Assembly: GCF_033954455.1 (NCBI RefSeq)
Contig: NZ_CP121473.1
Location: forward strand, 3,086,501 to 3,150,500
DNA from: Thiorhodovibrio litoralis
GTDB lineage: Bacteria; Pseudomonadota; Gammaproteobacteria; Chromatiales; Chromatiaceae
DNA: 64,000 bases
Direction: 5' to 3'
A program made the translations under genes and the position numbers. The stretch's first letter is position 1. Every line of letters begins with the position of its first letter. This document shows positions 46,481-54,996 of the stretch, one piece after another. The notes beneath the pieces were generated by a model. That model was not told the DNA's origin. It made no database searches and was given only the letters and a program-made list of their open reading frames with translations.

Positions 46481-46574
46481 GATACTCAGGCCCCATCCGT
46501 TATGGAGTGGACCACGATATAAAGTAGATCATCCCTGGGGATGACGCTAGTGGGGGATTACCTGAAAAATTTCG

Positions 46575-47891
<1,317 letters not shown>

Positions 47892-48279
47892 GGAAACTCC
47901 TGAAGATATCTGGGTGGCCTACCCAGAATTCAGGCTGGGCCGGTATAGGCGTCGGGGTAATAACGTTGGCGAACTTGTAGTGCCTAAGGTGTGCGATCAA
48001 CGGGCGGGCGGTAAGGCGGACATCCGTGAGAGCGGGCAGCACCTACCGGAGGGCGCTGCATCTTGGGGTGCACCATACGCGAATAGCGCGGAAAAGCAAG
48101 CACAATATTCGCCTGCCCCGATTTCAATCCCGCGTTTCGCGCACGCTGCGCAAGGGCCCCGGCAGTGCCCGCTAGTGCTGGGTTTTCGCCCGTGGGCGCA
48201 GCGATGTCGCGCGGCCACTCCTTGGCATCCTCGTGACAATTGGCATTGCAAACTTTTGCCAACGGGACATGAACGGTAC
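47892..48279. other. Long divergent intergenic region without a recognised gene
   Basis: 388 bases between the helicase start and the sulfur globule promoter. Six-frame reading gives only short frames with no ribosome-binding site or recognisable family. It must hold the helicase promoter. Nothing else was seen. Confidence 0.5.
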
Positions 48280-48308
48280 TTCACAAGTTCGGAACCTGCA
48301 CGTATACT
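48280..48308 (+). promoter_or_regulatory. Strong sigma-70-type promoter of the sulfur globule gene
   Basis: -35 TTCACA (48280-48285, 5 of 6), exactly 17 bp, -10 TATACT (48303-48308, 5 of 6). The expected start is near 48315, giving a leader of about 190 nt before the gene. Confidence 0.65.
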
Positions 48309-48316
48309 CGGGGACC

Positions 48317-48332
48317 ATTCGCTTTGGCGAAT
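48317..48332 (+). other. Predicted 5'-terminal mRNA hairpin of the sulfur globule transcript
   Basis: ATTCGC, loop TTTG, GCGAAT: a perfect 6-bp stem starting about 2 nt after the predicted transcription start. A 5'-end stem-loop of this kind is known to protect abundant mRNAs (for example ompA) from 5'-end-dependent decay. Confidence 0.45.
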
Positions 48333-48502
48333 ACGCAACTCGGGGCCGCGGGAGCGGTCGGACGGGCAAGAGCCAACTGACGACAACGGCTCGGCCCACG
48401 CGACCAACCTTGGCAAGAAAGCCTGGGTCGTTTAAGCAGTCCCGGTTTCGTTGTGACATAAACCGCTTATCCCGCAAGACGTAACCATTCAGGAGAGAGA
48501 CA

Positions 48503-48901
48503 ATGAGAAAGTTTTCAAAAGTGCTTGGCGCTGCAGCAATTGTAGGCGCAGCTGCGTTCTCGATGGGTACCGCGCAGGCTTGGTGGGGTCCCGGTTGGGG
48601 TGGCCCTGGCGGCTACAACAACAACGGCTGGGGCGATGGCCTCGGTGACATGTTCGGTGACGGTTATGGCAACATGGACTTCAGCATGTCCGGCGGTGGC
48701 GGTGGTCGCGGTTATGGTCGCGGTCGCGGTTACGGCTATGGCCGTGACAACTATGGCTACGGCTACGCCCCCTATGGCTATGGCCAACCCTACGGCGGCG
48801 GCTACGGCCCGGGCTATGGCTATGCGCCTCCGGCTCCTTACGGTGCTCCCTATGGCGCGCCGGCTCCTGCCGCTCCGGCAAACAGCGGTGAGTCCAAGTA
48901 A
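48503..48901 (+). CDS. Sulfur globule structural protein (Sgp family)
   Basis: 132 aa. The signal peptide ([26 protein letters not shown]) is followed by a mature protein of Trp/Gly-rich start ([11 protein letters not shown]), an Asn/Asp segment ([21 protein letters not shown]) and long Gly/Tyr/Pro/Arg repeats ([33 protein letters not shown]). This composition and layout match the envelope proteins of periplasmic sulfur globules in Chromatiaceae, closest in my reading to the larger CV3/SgpC type. They coat the sulfur formed during sulfide or thiosulfate oxidation. Strong ribosome-binding site (AGGAGAGAG), good promoter and terminator: a single-gene, highly expressed unit. Confidence 0.85.
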   Translation: MRKFSKVLGAAAIVGAAAFSMGTAQAWWGPGWGGPGGYNNNGWGDGLGDMFGDGYGNMDFSMSGGGGGRGYGRGRGYGYGRDNYGYGYAPYGYGQPYGGGYGPGYGYAPPAPYGAPYGAPAPAAPANSGESK

Positions 48902-48978
48902 GTTGACTTGACCTGCCCTCTCGCGAGCAGACCGCTCGCGAGCTGGCGCTTCAGGCAGTCATTTGCTTGATGCATGAG

Positions 48979-49008
48979 GCCGCGCCCTGTGGGCGCGGCT
49001 TTTTTTTT
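48979..49008 (+). terminator. Rho-independent terminator of the sulfur globule gene
   Basis: GCCGCGCCC, loop TGT, GGGCGCGGC: a perfect 9-bp GC stem followed immediately by nine T residues, 78 nt after the stop codon. The clearest intrinsic terminator in the window. Confidence 0.95.
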
Positions 49009-49100
49009 GCCCGCCATTTTTGACCTGCCAAATGCGCGCACCCGGATGGTTTGGCGCATGCCCTGGCGGCTGATTCGGCGCGTCGATCAGCTCGCGTCTC

Positions 49101-49114
49101 TTGATCTCCGTCAA
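49101..49114 (+). promoter_or_regulatory. FNR box overlapping the start of the fnr gene
   Basis: TTGATCTCCGTCAA matches the FNR consensus TTGATnnnnATCAA at 9 of 10 defined bases. Its last base is the A of the proposed ATG. Binding here would block transcription initiation or elongation, suggesting negative autoregulation under anoxia. Confidence 0.65.
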
Positions 49115-49917
49115 TGACAGCTGCACAATGGCAAAAAATCGAGACGGAGTGGAGCGCTTTGAGTCAGGAAAAGATTATCTCGTTTGAAAATATCCGGGTG
49201 GCTTGTCGCAACTGCTCGCTCAACGCGCTCTGTTTGCCGATGGGTCTGGCGAGCGAGGATGTCGAACGACTGGAGAGCGTGGTCAAGCGCTCGCGCCCTC
49301 TGCATCGTGGCGAACACATTTTTCAGGGCGGCGAACGTTTTCAGTCGCTGTTCGTGGTTAAGACCGGATCGGTCAAGACCTATACGCCAAGCCCTGAGGG
49401 CGGAGAACAAGTGCTCGGCTTCCACCTGCCGGGCGAGCTAATCGGCCTGGATGCGATCGATCAGGACTTTCACTCTTGCTCGGCACGGGTTCTCGAGACC
49501 TCGGCGATTTGCGAAGTTCCCTTCAAGCGGCTTGAGGAACTGGCCGCCACCCTGCCCTCGCTGCAACATCAGCTCTATCGGCTGTTGAGCAAAGAGATCG
49601 TCGAGGAATCCGAACTGCTGATGCTGCTTGGCAAACGCAATGCCGAGGAGCGCCTGGCTGCGTTTCTGGTGAGCCTGTCGCAACGACTCGGGAAACGGGG
49701 CCTTTCGACAACGGATTTCCACCTGAGCATGTCGCGCCATGAAATCGGCAACTACCTCGGTCTGGCAGTCGAGACCGTCAGCCGGCTCTTTACCCGCTTT
49801 CAGGACGAACGCCTGCTGGATGTCGACCGCAAGCATGTTCAAGTTCGCAACATGCCAAGGCTCGAGGATCTCGCCGGCATTGCGCGCAACCAAACAAGCT
49901 GTCGCGAAACCAGCTAA
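49114..49917 (+). CDS. fnr: Oxygen-sensing transcriptional regulator FNR
   Basis: 267-aa Crp/Fnr-family regulator with the [4Fe-4S] ligands of true FNR: C31, C34, C40 (CRNCSLNALC) and C122 (HSCSARV). The cyclic-nucleotide-binding fold is followed by a helix-turn-helix MSRHEIGNYLGLAVETVSRLF, whose E-SR residues give TTGAT specificity. Switches genes on or off when oxygen is low. No ribosome-binding site precedes ATG 49114; TTG 49159, with GGAG ahead of it, is an alternative start that still includes all four cysteines. Confidence 0.94.
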   Translation: MTAAQWQKIETEWSALSQEKIISFENIRVACRNCSLNALCLPMGLASEDVERLESVVKRSRPLHRGEHIFQGGERFQSLFVVKTGSVKTYTPSPEGGEQVLGFHLPGELIGLDAIDQDFHSCSARVLETSAICEVPFKRLEELAATLPSLQHQLYRLLSKEIVEESELLMLLGKRNAEERLAAFLVSLSQRLGKRGLSTTDFHLSMSRHEIGNYLGLAVETVSRLFTRFQDERLLDVDRKHVQVRNMPRLEDLAGIARNQTSCRETS

Positions 49918-49948
49918 AATTTGCGGTTTTTTCTCAGGGTTTTTCGTT

Positions 49949-51430
49949 ATGCACGAGCTTCGCAATCGGCCCTCGCGGTTTCTACCTGCCCTCCCCGGCA
50001 TCGGGCGACCGGCCATCAGCATCCCGACTGCACTGTTGGCGACCTTGCTGTTGTTCTTCTCCGGCGCTCTGCTGGCATCCGAGTCTGGCGCCGCGCATCT
50101 GGATCTGACCACCACCTGGGTCGGCTTCACCTCGCTGCTGATTTTTGTCGTCGCCTATGGCCTGGTGATGACCGAGGAGTTCACCCATCTCCCCAAATCC
50201 AAGCCGGTCATGCTAGCGGCGGGCCTCATCTGGCTGCTGGTGGCTTACTACTATTCCACCCACCATGGCTCGTCACATGCGCCGGCCGAAGCGGTGCGGC
50301 ACAACATCATGGAGTATGGCGAGCTGTTTCTCTTCCTGCTCGCCGCCATGACCTATATCAACACCATGGAGGAGCGCCTCGTCTTCGACGCCTTGCGCTC
50401 CTGGCTGCTGCGCATGGGCTTTAGCTACCGCACTTTATTTTGGATGACCGGCTTCATGGCCTTTCTCATCTCGCCGGTGGCGGACAATCTGACCACGGCA
50501 CTGCTGATGTGCGCGGTGGTGATGGCGGTCGGCGCGGACAATCCGAAGTTTGTCGGCTTGGCTTGCATCAATATCGTCATCGCCGCCAACTCGGGCGGTG
50601 CCTTTAGCCCGTTCGGAGACATCACAACCCTGATGGTATGGCAGAAAGGCCTTGTGCCCTTCGCCGAATTCTTCCGCTTGTTCATTCCATCGTTGATCAG
50701 CTTTTTGGTGCCGGCCTGGTTCATGCACAAGGAAATTCCCAACATCAAGCCCGCCGCCAGCGACGAGCGCGTGCGCATGAAACGCGGTGCCATCCGCGTT
50801 GTGCTGCTGTTCATGGCAACCATCGCCACGGCGGTGAGCTTCCACAACTACTACCATCTGCCGCCGGTGCTGGGCATGATGACCGGGCTGGCCTACCTGG
50901 GCTTTTTCGGCTACTACCTCAATCGCACCGGTGAGCTCGCGACCGTGCGTGCCGGAAACATCGTCGACAGCATCCCCTTTAACTTCTTTAACAAAGTGGC
51001 GCGCGCCGAATGGGACACTCTGCTGTTTTTCTACGGCGTGGTGCTGTGCGTTGGCGGCTTGGGCTTTATCGGTTATCTGTCGCTGGTCAGCCATTTCGCC
51101 TACGACGGCATGGGGCCAACCATCGCCAACACCTTGGTCGGGCTTCTTTCAGCCGTAGTCGACAATATTCCAGTGATGTTCGCGGTACTGACCATGAACC
51201 CCGAGATGAGCCACGGGCAGTGGCTGCTGGTGACCCTGACCGCCGGTATCGGCGGCAGCCTGCTCTCAATCGGCTCCGCCGCTGGCGTGGCGCTGATGGG
51301 CCAGTCGAAAGGGATGTATACCTTCTTTGGCCACCTCAAATGGGCACCCCATATCGCAGCCGGCTATTTCGCCGCCATTGCCAGCCACTTCATTATCAAC
51401 TTCGGGACCTTTGCTGAAAAGGTGAGCTGA
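49949..51430 (+). CDS. nhaD: Na+/H+ antiporter NhaD
   Basis: Inner-membrane antiporter expelling Na+ for H+, common in salt-tolerant gammaproteobacteria; 493 aa from ATG 49949, with AGGG upstream. The frame runs back into fnr, but homology starts at MHELRNRP. About 12 helices with ion-transporter motifs: FMAFLISPVADNLTTALLMCAVVMAVG, IVIAANSGGAFSPFGDITTLMVWQKG, and LLSAVVDNIPVMFAVLTM near the C-terminus. Starts 31 bp after fnr and may be co-transcribed with it. Suggests a saline or marine habitat. Confidence 0.92.
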   Translation: MHELRNRPSRFLPALPGIGRPAISIPTALLATLLLFFSGALLASESGAAHLDLTTTWVGFTSLLIFVVAYGLVMTEEFTHLPKSKPVMLAAGLIWLLVAYYYSTHHGSSHAPAEAVRHNIMEYGELFLFLLAAMTYINTMEERLVFDALRSWLLRMGFSYRTLFWMTGFMAFLISPVADNLTTALLMCAVVMAVGADNPKFVGLACINIVIAANSGGAFSPFGDITTLMVWQKGLVPFAEFFRLFIPSLISFLVPAWFMHKEIPNIKPAASDERVRMKRGAIRVVLLFMATIATAVSFHNYYHLPPVLGMMTGLAYLGFFGYYLNRTGELATVRAGNIVDSIPFNFFNKVARAEWDTLLFFYGVVLCVGGLGFIGYLSLVSHFAYDGMGPTIANTLVGLLSAVVDNIPVMFAVLTMNPEMSHGQWLLVTLTAGIGGSLLSIGSAAGVALMGQSKGMYTFFGHLKWAPHIAAGYFAAIASHFIINFGTFAEKVS

Positions 51431-51454
51431 AGCACGACCTTTGGTTCTAGTACC

Positions 51455-52123
51455 TCATTTCAGCTTAACTTGCGGATATAAGTGCTTCAACTTCACACGC
51501 GCTTTGTCGTTGGTGAATTGCCAGTCGACGCCGATTTGGGCCTCGTTGCGTTGTTCTGCCCAGGCGGCGGTTTCGCGGCGAAGCGTTTCGATATCGCCGA
51601 TGCGGCGGTCTAGGCACTGCTTGGTCATGACACTGAGTTCGATTTCGGCAATGTCCAACCAGCTGCCGTGCTTTGGTGTGTAGTGGATTTCCAAGCGCTC
51701 GATCAACCGCCGCGCTTCCTCAGGTGGGAAGGCTTTGTACAGAGAGGCGGGCGTATGCGTATTGAGGTTGTCCCAGACGATAACGACTTTCTCGGCGTCG
51801 GGATAGTCCACGTCCAGCAATGTCTTGATTTCTTGGGCTAAATCGATCGCGGTTTTGGTTTCGCGCACACTGACTTTGCGCCATTGCCCCAAGGGTTCTG
51901 TGATCATGAAGTTCACCGCCGTACCGGCGCGCTCATATTCATAATCGTAGCGTTCGGGTTGGCCCGGTTGCATCGGCAGGGGCTGGCGTGTCTCGGCAAT
52001 CAACTGGGTCGGTTGTTCATCAATGCAGACAACTGGCTTCTTGGGGTCGTAGGGGCGGCGGTAGACCTCCAGGACATCTTCCATTTGCGCCACAAAGGCG
52101 GCGTCTTCCCCGGGGGGAATCAC
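51455..52123 (-). CDS. IS630-family transposase, OrfB (catalytic part)
   Basis: 222 aa from the nominal GTG start, but this frame is open further upstream and is probably translated only by -1 frameshift from orfA, entering at 52156. Carries the DDE catalytic triad of the IS630/mariner superfamily: Asp in VVCIDEQPTQL, Asp in VVIVWDNLNTHTP and Glu in SWLDIAEIELSVM. Its stop lies inside the left terminal repeat, as is usual for the family. A fused OrfAB product would be about 378 aa. Confidence 0.92.
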   Translation of the reverse strand: MIPPGEDAAFVAQMEDVLEVYRRPYDPKKPVVCIDEQPTQLIAETRQPLPMQPGQPERYDYEYERAGTAVNFMITEPLGQWRKVSVRETKTAIDLAQEIKTLLDVDYPDAEKVVIVWDNLNTHTPASLYKAFPPEEARRLIERLEIHYTPKHGSWLDIAEIELSVMTKQCLDRRIGDIETLRRETAAWAEQRNEAQIGVDWQFTNDKARVKLKHLYPQVKLK

Positions 52124-52590
52124 CCAGCACTTGCGCCGATGCGGTTGGAGTGCGTTTTTTTTAGTGCGCGCATCACCGTGGGTGCCGAGATGCTCTCAAC
52201 GACATCCAGTTCCACCAACTTCCCCGCGAGTAAATTCAACGTCCAGCGCGCGTATCCGGGAGGCGGCTCGCTACAGGCAATTTGCACCAACCGCGCCTGC
52301 TTTTCCCCATCGAGCAGGGGCTCGCAGCTCGGGTGCTCACGTTGCTTGCGTGAAAGCGCCGCTTCAAATCCTTGTTCGACGAACCGCTCGCGAATGCTGA
52401 AGACAGTGCGCGGCGCGCAACCGAACGCCTCAGCGGCTTGTGCATCGCTCCAATTCGCCCCTTCGGCATCGACCTTGAGCAATACATTCGCATGTTTGAT
52501 CTTCTGCGCCGCCGCTTGCCCTTTGCTCACCAGGTCTTCCAACAAACCACGCTCTTCATCGCTGAGACGGACTACATATTTCTTTGTCAT
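52120..52590 (-). CDS. IS630-family transposase, OrfA (DNA-binding part)
   Basis: 156 aa with helix-turn-helix DNA-binding regions: VRLSDEERGLLEDLVSKG, then AQAAEAFGCAPRTVFSIRERFVEQGF, and a second winged-helix-like half ending in SAPTVMRALKK. After LKK the zero frame continues only 14 residues (THSNRIGASAG...) to a stop, whereas the -1 frame reads NALQPHRRKCWVIPP, the expected family sequence. orfA alone may act as an inhibitor, as in other frameshifting ISs. Confidence 0.9.
   Translation of the reverse strand: MTKKYVVRLSDEERGLLEDLVSKGQAAAQKIKHANVLLKVDAEGANWSDAQAAEAFGCAPRTVFSIRERFVEQGFEAALSRKQREHPSCEPLLDGEKQARLVQIACSEPPPGYARWTLNLLAGKLVELDVVESISAPTVMRALKKTHSNRIGASAG
52155..52162 (-). other. 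A8 slippery run for programmed -1 frameshifting
   Basis: On the minus strand the zero frame reads CTA AAA AAA ACG, an A_AAA_AAA-type slippery heptamer. Slipping back one base joins orfA to orfB and restores the conserved IS630 sequence. Confidence 0.75.
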
Positions 52591-52667
52591 AGCGGTATCT
52601 CCTTCTGCAATGCTCTAAGAGATACCACTAGCGGCTTGTTTTCGCAACATAAGCCGAAATAAGGTAC

Positions 52668-52724
52668 TAGGCCGGGTGACGGGCGCGGGGTTTTGCAGCA
52701 ACAGGATGCCGCTGCAAAGCCTAA
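52668..52724. repeat. Palindromic intergenic repeat, copy 3 (truncated, split by the IS)
   Basis: TAGGCCGGGTGACGGGCGCGGGG, then the GCAGCAACAGGATGCCGCTGC hairpin arm and AAGCCTA match the left half of copies 1 and 2. The right arm is missing, and the repeat runs into the dnaQ stop codon. The missing left tip (GGTTC) lies at 51443-51447 on the far side of the IS630 element; rejoining at TA gives GGTTCTAGGCCGGGTGACGG, equivalent to GGTTCCGGGCCGGGTGCCGG of copy 1. Confidence 0.82.
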
Positions 52725-53434
52725 CTTTTTAGCCAGACACAGGCTCCACCACTTGCCTTGTCGATGGCCTGCAGCCGGCCGCGATGGGCTTCGAGCTCTG
52801 CCTCGGTAGCGCGGATGACCGCTAACGGCGGGCGATCTGTCGATAGAGTGCGAACCGCCCGCGGCCCCTGCCCCGGACGGCTCGATGCTGGCTCCTGATC
52901 CAGCGCCAGGCTGCCCTGACCGCCGGTCATGGCCAGATAGACCTCGGCCAGAATCTCGGCATCGAGCAGCGCGCCATGCAGGTCGCGCCTGGAGTTGTCA
53001 ATGTTGTAGCGCTTGCACAGCGCATCCAGGCTGTTGCGCTGCCCCGGATGACGGCTGCGGGCCAAAGCCAGGGTATCGATCACCTCGCACTGGCTCTCGA
53101 CCTTGGGAGAGTCCTTCCGCCACAACCGCAGCTCGTGATTCAAAAAGCCCAGGTCAAAGGCGGCGTTGTGAATGATGAGTTGCGCACCGCCAATGTAGTC
53201 GAGAAAGGTTTCGGCGACCTCGCCGAAGCGCGGCTTGTCGGCGAGGAAGTCGCTTGAAATGCCATGCACTTCGACCGCACCCTCCTCCACCGCGCGATCC
53301 GGCTGCAGGTATTGGTGGAAATTCCGGCGCGTCAAGCGCCGGTCCACGAGCTCGACACAGCCGATTTCGATGATGCGGTGGCCTTCCTTGGGCTCAAGCC
53401 CGGTGGTTTCGGTGTCCAGCACAATCTGTCGCAT
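52721..53434 (-). CDS. dnaQ: DNA polymerase III epsilon subunit (3'-5' proofreading exonuclease)
   Basis: 237 aa. DEDDh exonuclease motifs intact: Exo I VLDTETTGLEP, Exo II IIHNAAFDLGFLNHEL, Exo III HGALLDAEILAEVYL. The C-terminal tail that contacts the alpha subunit ends at KASGGACVWLKS. AGGA precedes the ATG. Third gene of methyltransferase-rnhA-dnaQ, only 6 bp after rnhA. Its stop codon lies within the truncated palindromic repeat. Confidence 0.95.
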   Translation of the reverse strand: MRQIVLDTETTGLEPKEGHRIIEIGCVELVDRRLTRRNFHQYLQPDRAVEEGAVEVHGISSDFLADKPRFGEVAETFLDYIGGAQLIIHNAAFDLGFLNHELRLWRKDSPKVESQCEVIDTLALARSRHPGQRNSLDALCKRYNIDNSRRDLHGALLDAEILAEVYLAMTGGQGSLALDQEPASSRPGQGPRAVRTLSTDRPPLAVIRATEAELEAHRGRLQAIDKASGGACVWLKS

Positions 53435-53440
53435 GGCGAT

Positions 53441-53890
53441 TTATCCTGAGGTTTTCGCTAGCCCTGCAATGCCGCGGTTGGCGAGCTGGTCGGCGATTTC
53501 ATTTTCGCGATGGCCGCTGTGCCCGCGCACCCACTGCCAGCGCACGCGATGCCCAGACAGAGCGCTGTCCAAGCGCTGCCACAGGTCCTGATTCTTGACC
53601 GGCGCGCGCGCCTTGGTCAGCCAGCCGTTGCGCTTCCAGTTAGCCATCCAACGTTCCACGCCATCGCGTACATAGCGCGAGTCGACGGTGAGAATGACCT
53701 CAGTGGGGCGTTTGAGCGCCTCCAGCGCCTGAATCACCGCCATCAGCTCCATGCGGTTGTTGGTGGTGGCCGGCTCGCCACCAAATAGCTCTTTCTCCAC
53801 CGTGCCATAGCGCATCAGCGCACCCCAGCCGCCTGGGCCCGGATTGCCCTTGCAGGCGCCATCGGTGAAGATCTCGACTGCTTGGGTCAT
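53441..53890 (-). CDS. rnhA: Ribonuclease HI
   Basis: Removes RNA from RNA-DNA hybrids; 149 aa. The four catalytic carboxylates are in [40 protein letters not shown] and [10 protein letters not shown], with the basic protrusion [20 protein letters not shown] typical of the E. coli type. Lies directly upstream of dnaQ (in E. coli the two are adjacent but divergent). Confidence 0.96.
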   Translation of the reverse strand: MTQAVEIFTDGACKGNPGPGGWGALMRYGTVEKELFGGEPATTNNRMELMAVIQALEALKRPTEVILTVDSRYVRDGVERWMANWKRNGWLTKARAPVKNQDLWQRLDSALSGHRVRWQWVRGHSGHRENEIADQLANRGIAGLAKTSG

Positions 53891-53959
53891 ACCTCAATCT
53901 CTGCCTCTTCGTTCACGACTTGACTTCCTCGCATCCCCTCACTGCTCATCCCTGCGCCT

Positions 53960-54742
53960 TCAATCACGGCTCGACTCCCGCGCCGTGGGCTTGACCGCGC
54001 GACCGGGCAAGAGCGATGGCCGCGGCTTCCAGCTTGAACGCAACGGGGTCAATGTCGACAGCCGCTTGACCGCGCGGACCGCGTAAACACCGCCAAAAAC
54101 CGGCCAATAGCGCCCGCCAAGGTGATCCATCCAGTCGAGCCGAGGCGAGAACGCCCGCCGCCACGGCGGGCGGAACACCAGCATGCGTTTGACCTCGACA
54201 TGAAAGCCGATCAACTTAAGCCAGTCGCAGACGCGAAACAGCGTCAGGCGCGAGCCGCACCAGGGCACGACACCGCGCCGCCGCGGCCACACGCGCCGGA
54301 CACCCCAGGTACTGAGAGGATTGAAGCCAAACAAAAACACCCGCCCCTCGGCAACCAGCACCCGGTCGACCTCACGCAAGACCCGGTGCGGGTCGGGGGA
54401 GAAATCCAGACTATGCGGCAGCACCACGGCATCCACGCTGTCGGCAGCAAAGGGCAGCCGCGCAAGCTCTCCTTTCAGCGGCAGCACCCTGCCCGGTGTC
54501 GCACCCGTCAGCGCCCCGGCTTCGGTCTGCAACCATAGCCGATGACGAATCCGACAGGCATCCAGCGCACTGACAAAGGGCTCCGCAGCGCCGACCTGAA
54601 GGAGAAAATAACCAAAGGCATCCTCGAGCAGACTCTCGAGACAATCCGCCTCCGCCTCCGCGACACCGCGCCCGAGCGGGCTGCGGTACCAGGCATCGAG
54701 CGCGGTCAGCGGGTCCGCTGATATGGCATCGCAGTCTTTCAT
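53960..54742 (-). CDS. Class I SAM-dependent methyltransferase
   Basis: 260 aa. Resembles the methyltransferase usually found upstream of rnhA-dnaQ in gammaproteobacteria. The N-terminal half carries LDAWYRSPLGRGVAEAEADCLESLLEDAFGYFLLQVG. The core shows LPFAADSVDAVVLPHSLDFSPDPHRVLREVDRVLVAEGRVFLFGFNPLS, the methyltransferase_11-like motif. SAM-binding glycine motif I is poorly conserved (the segment reads LLQVGAAEPF). Substrate unknown. 69 bp before rnhA on the same strand and divergent from mltD. Confidence 0.85.
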   Translation of the reverse strand: MKDCDAISADPLTALDAWYRSPLGRGVAEAEADCLESLLEDAFGYFLLQVGAAEPFVSALDACRIRHRLWLQTEAGALTGATPGRVLPLKGELARLPFAADSVDAVVLPHSLDFSPDPHRVLREVDRVLVAEGRVFLFGFNPLSTWGVRRVWPRRRGVVPWCGSRLTLFRVCDWLKLIGFHVEVKRMLVFRPPWRRAFSPRLDWMDHLGGRYWPVFGGVYAVRAVKRLSTLTPLRSSWKPRPSLLPGRAVKPTARESSRD

Positions 54743-54996
54743 GAAAGCTCCTTTGGAGCGAAGGCGGAAATGACCGCCAAGGATAACGCGCCCGAGCTTT
54801 GTTCGCAGAACCGAAAAACTCGGATAAGACTGGCAATCGTCAGGGTTATCCCGTACAGTAAGCTTTGTAATAGTGTTATTCGCTCAATCGTTGCGGGTCA
54901 GCTTGGCGCATCCTAGCAAGCATGGTGGACAAACTTTGTCCTTATCCTGACTCAGTTCTTACCCCGTTAGTTCTTATCCCACCGGAGGATCAGTGT

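Larger units (their letters stand above)
51450..52667 (-). mobile_element. IS630-family insertion sequence, apparently intact
   Basis: 1218 bp bounded by 27-bp terminal inverted repeats (51450-51476 and 52641-52667; GTACCTCATTTC... versus GTACCTTATTTC..., 22 of 27 matching) and flanked by TA on each side (51448-51449 and 52668-52669), the IS630/Tc1 target duplication. Holds orfA and orfB on the minus strand, joined by a predicted -1 frameshift. It sits between the convergent nhaD and dnaQ genes, inside the left arm of a third copy of the palindromic repeat. Both frames and both ends look undamaged, so it may be recent and active. Confidence 0.92.

Noticed and set aside
46410-46574. Small coding gene between the RRM and helicase genes
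   Set aside because: No frame with a ribosome-binding site; the segment is explained by the helicase 3' region and terminator.
51455-52590. IS630 transposase as a frameshifted pseudogene
   Set aside because: The two frames join exactly at an A8 slippery run and restore conserved sequence. The ends and DDE residues are intact, so programmed frameshifting is the simpler reading.
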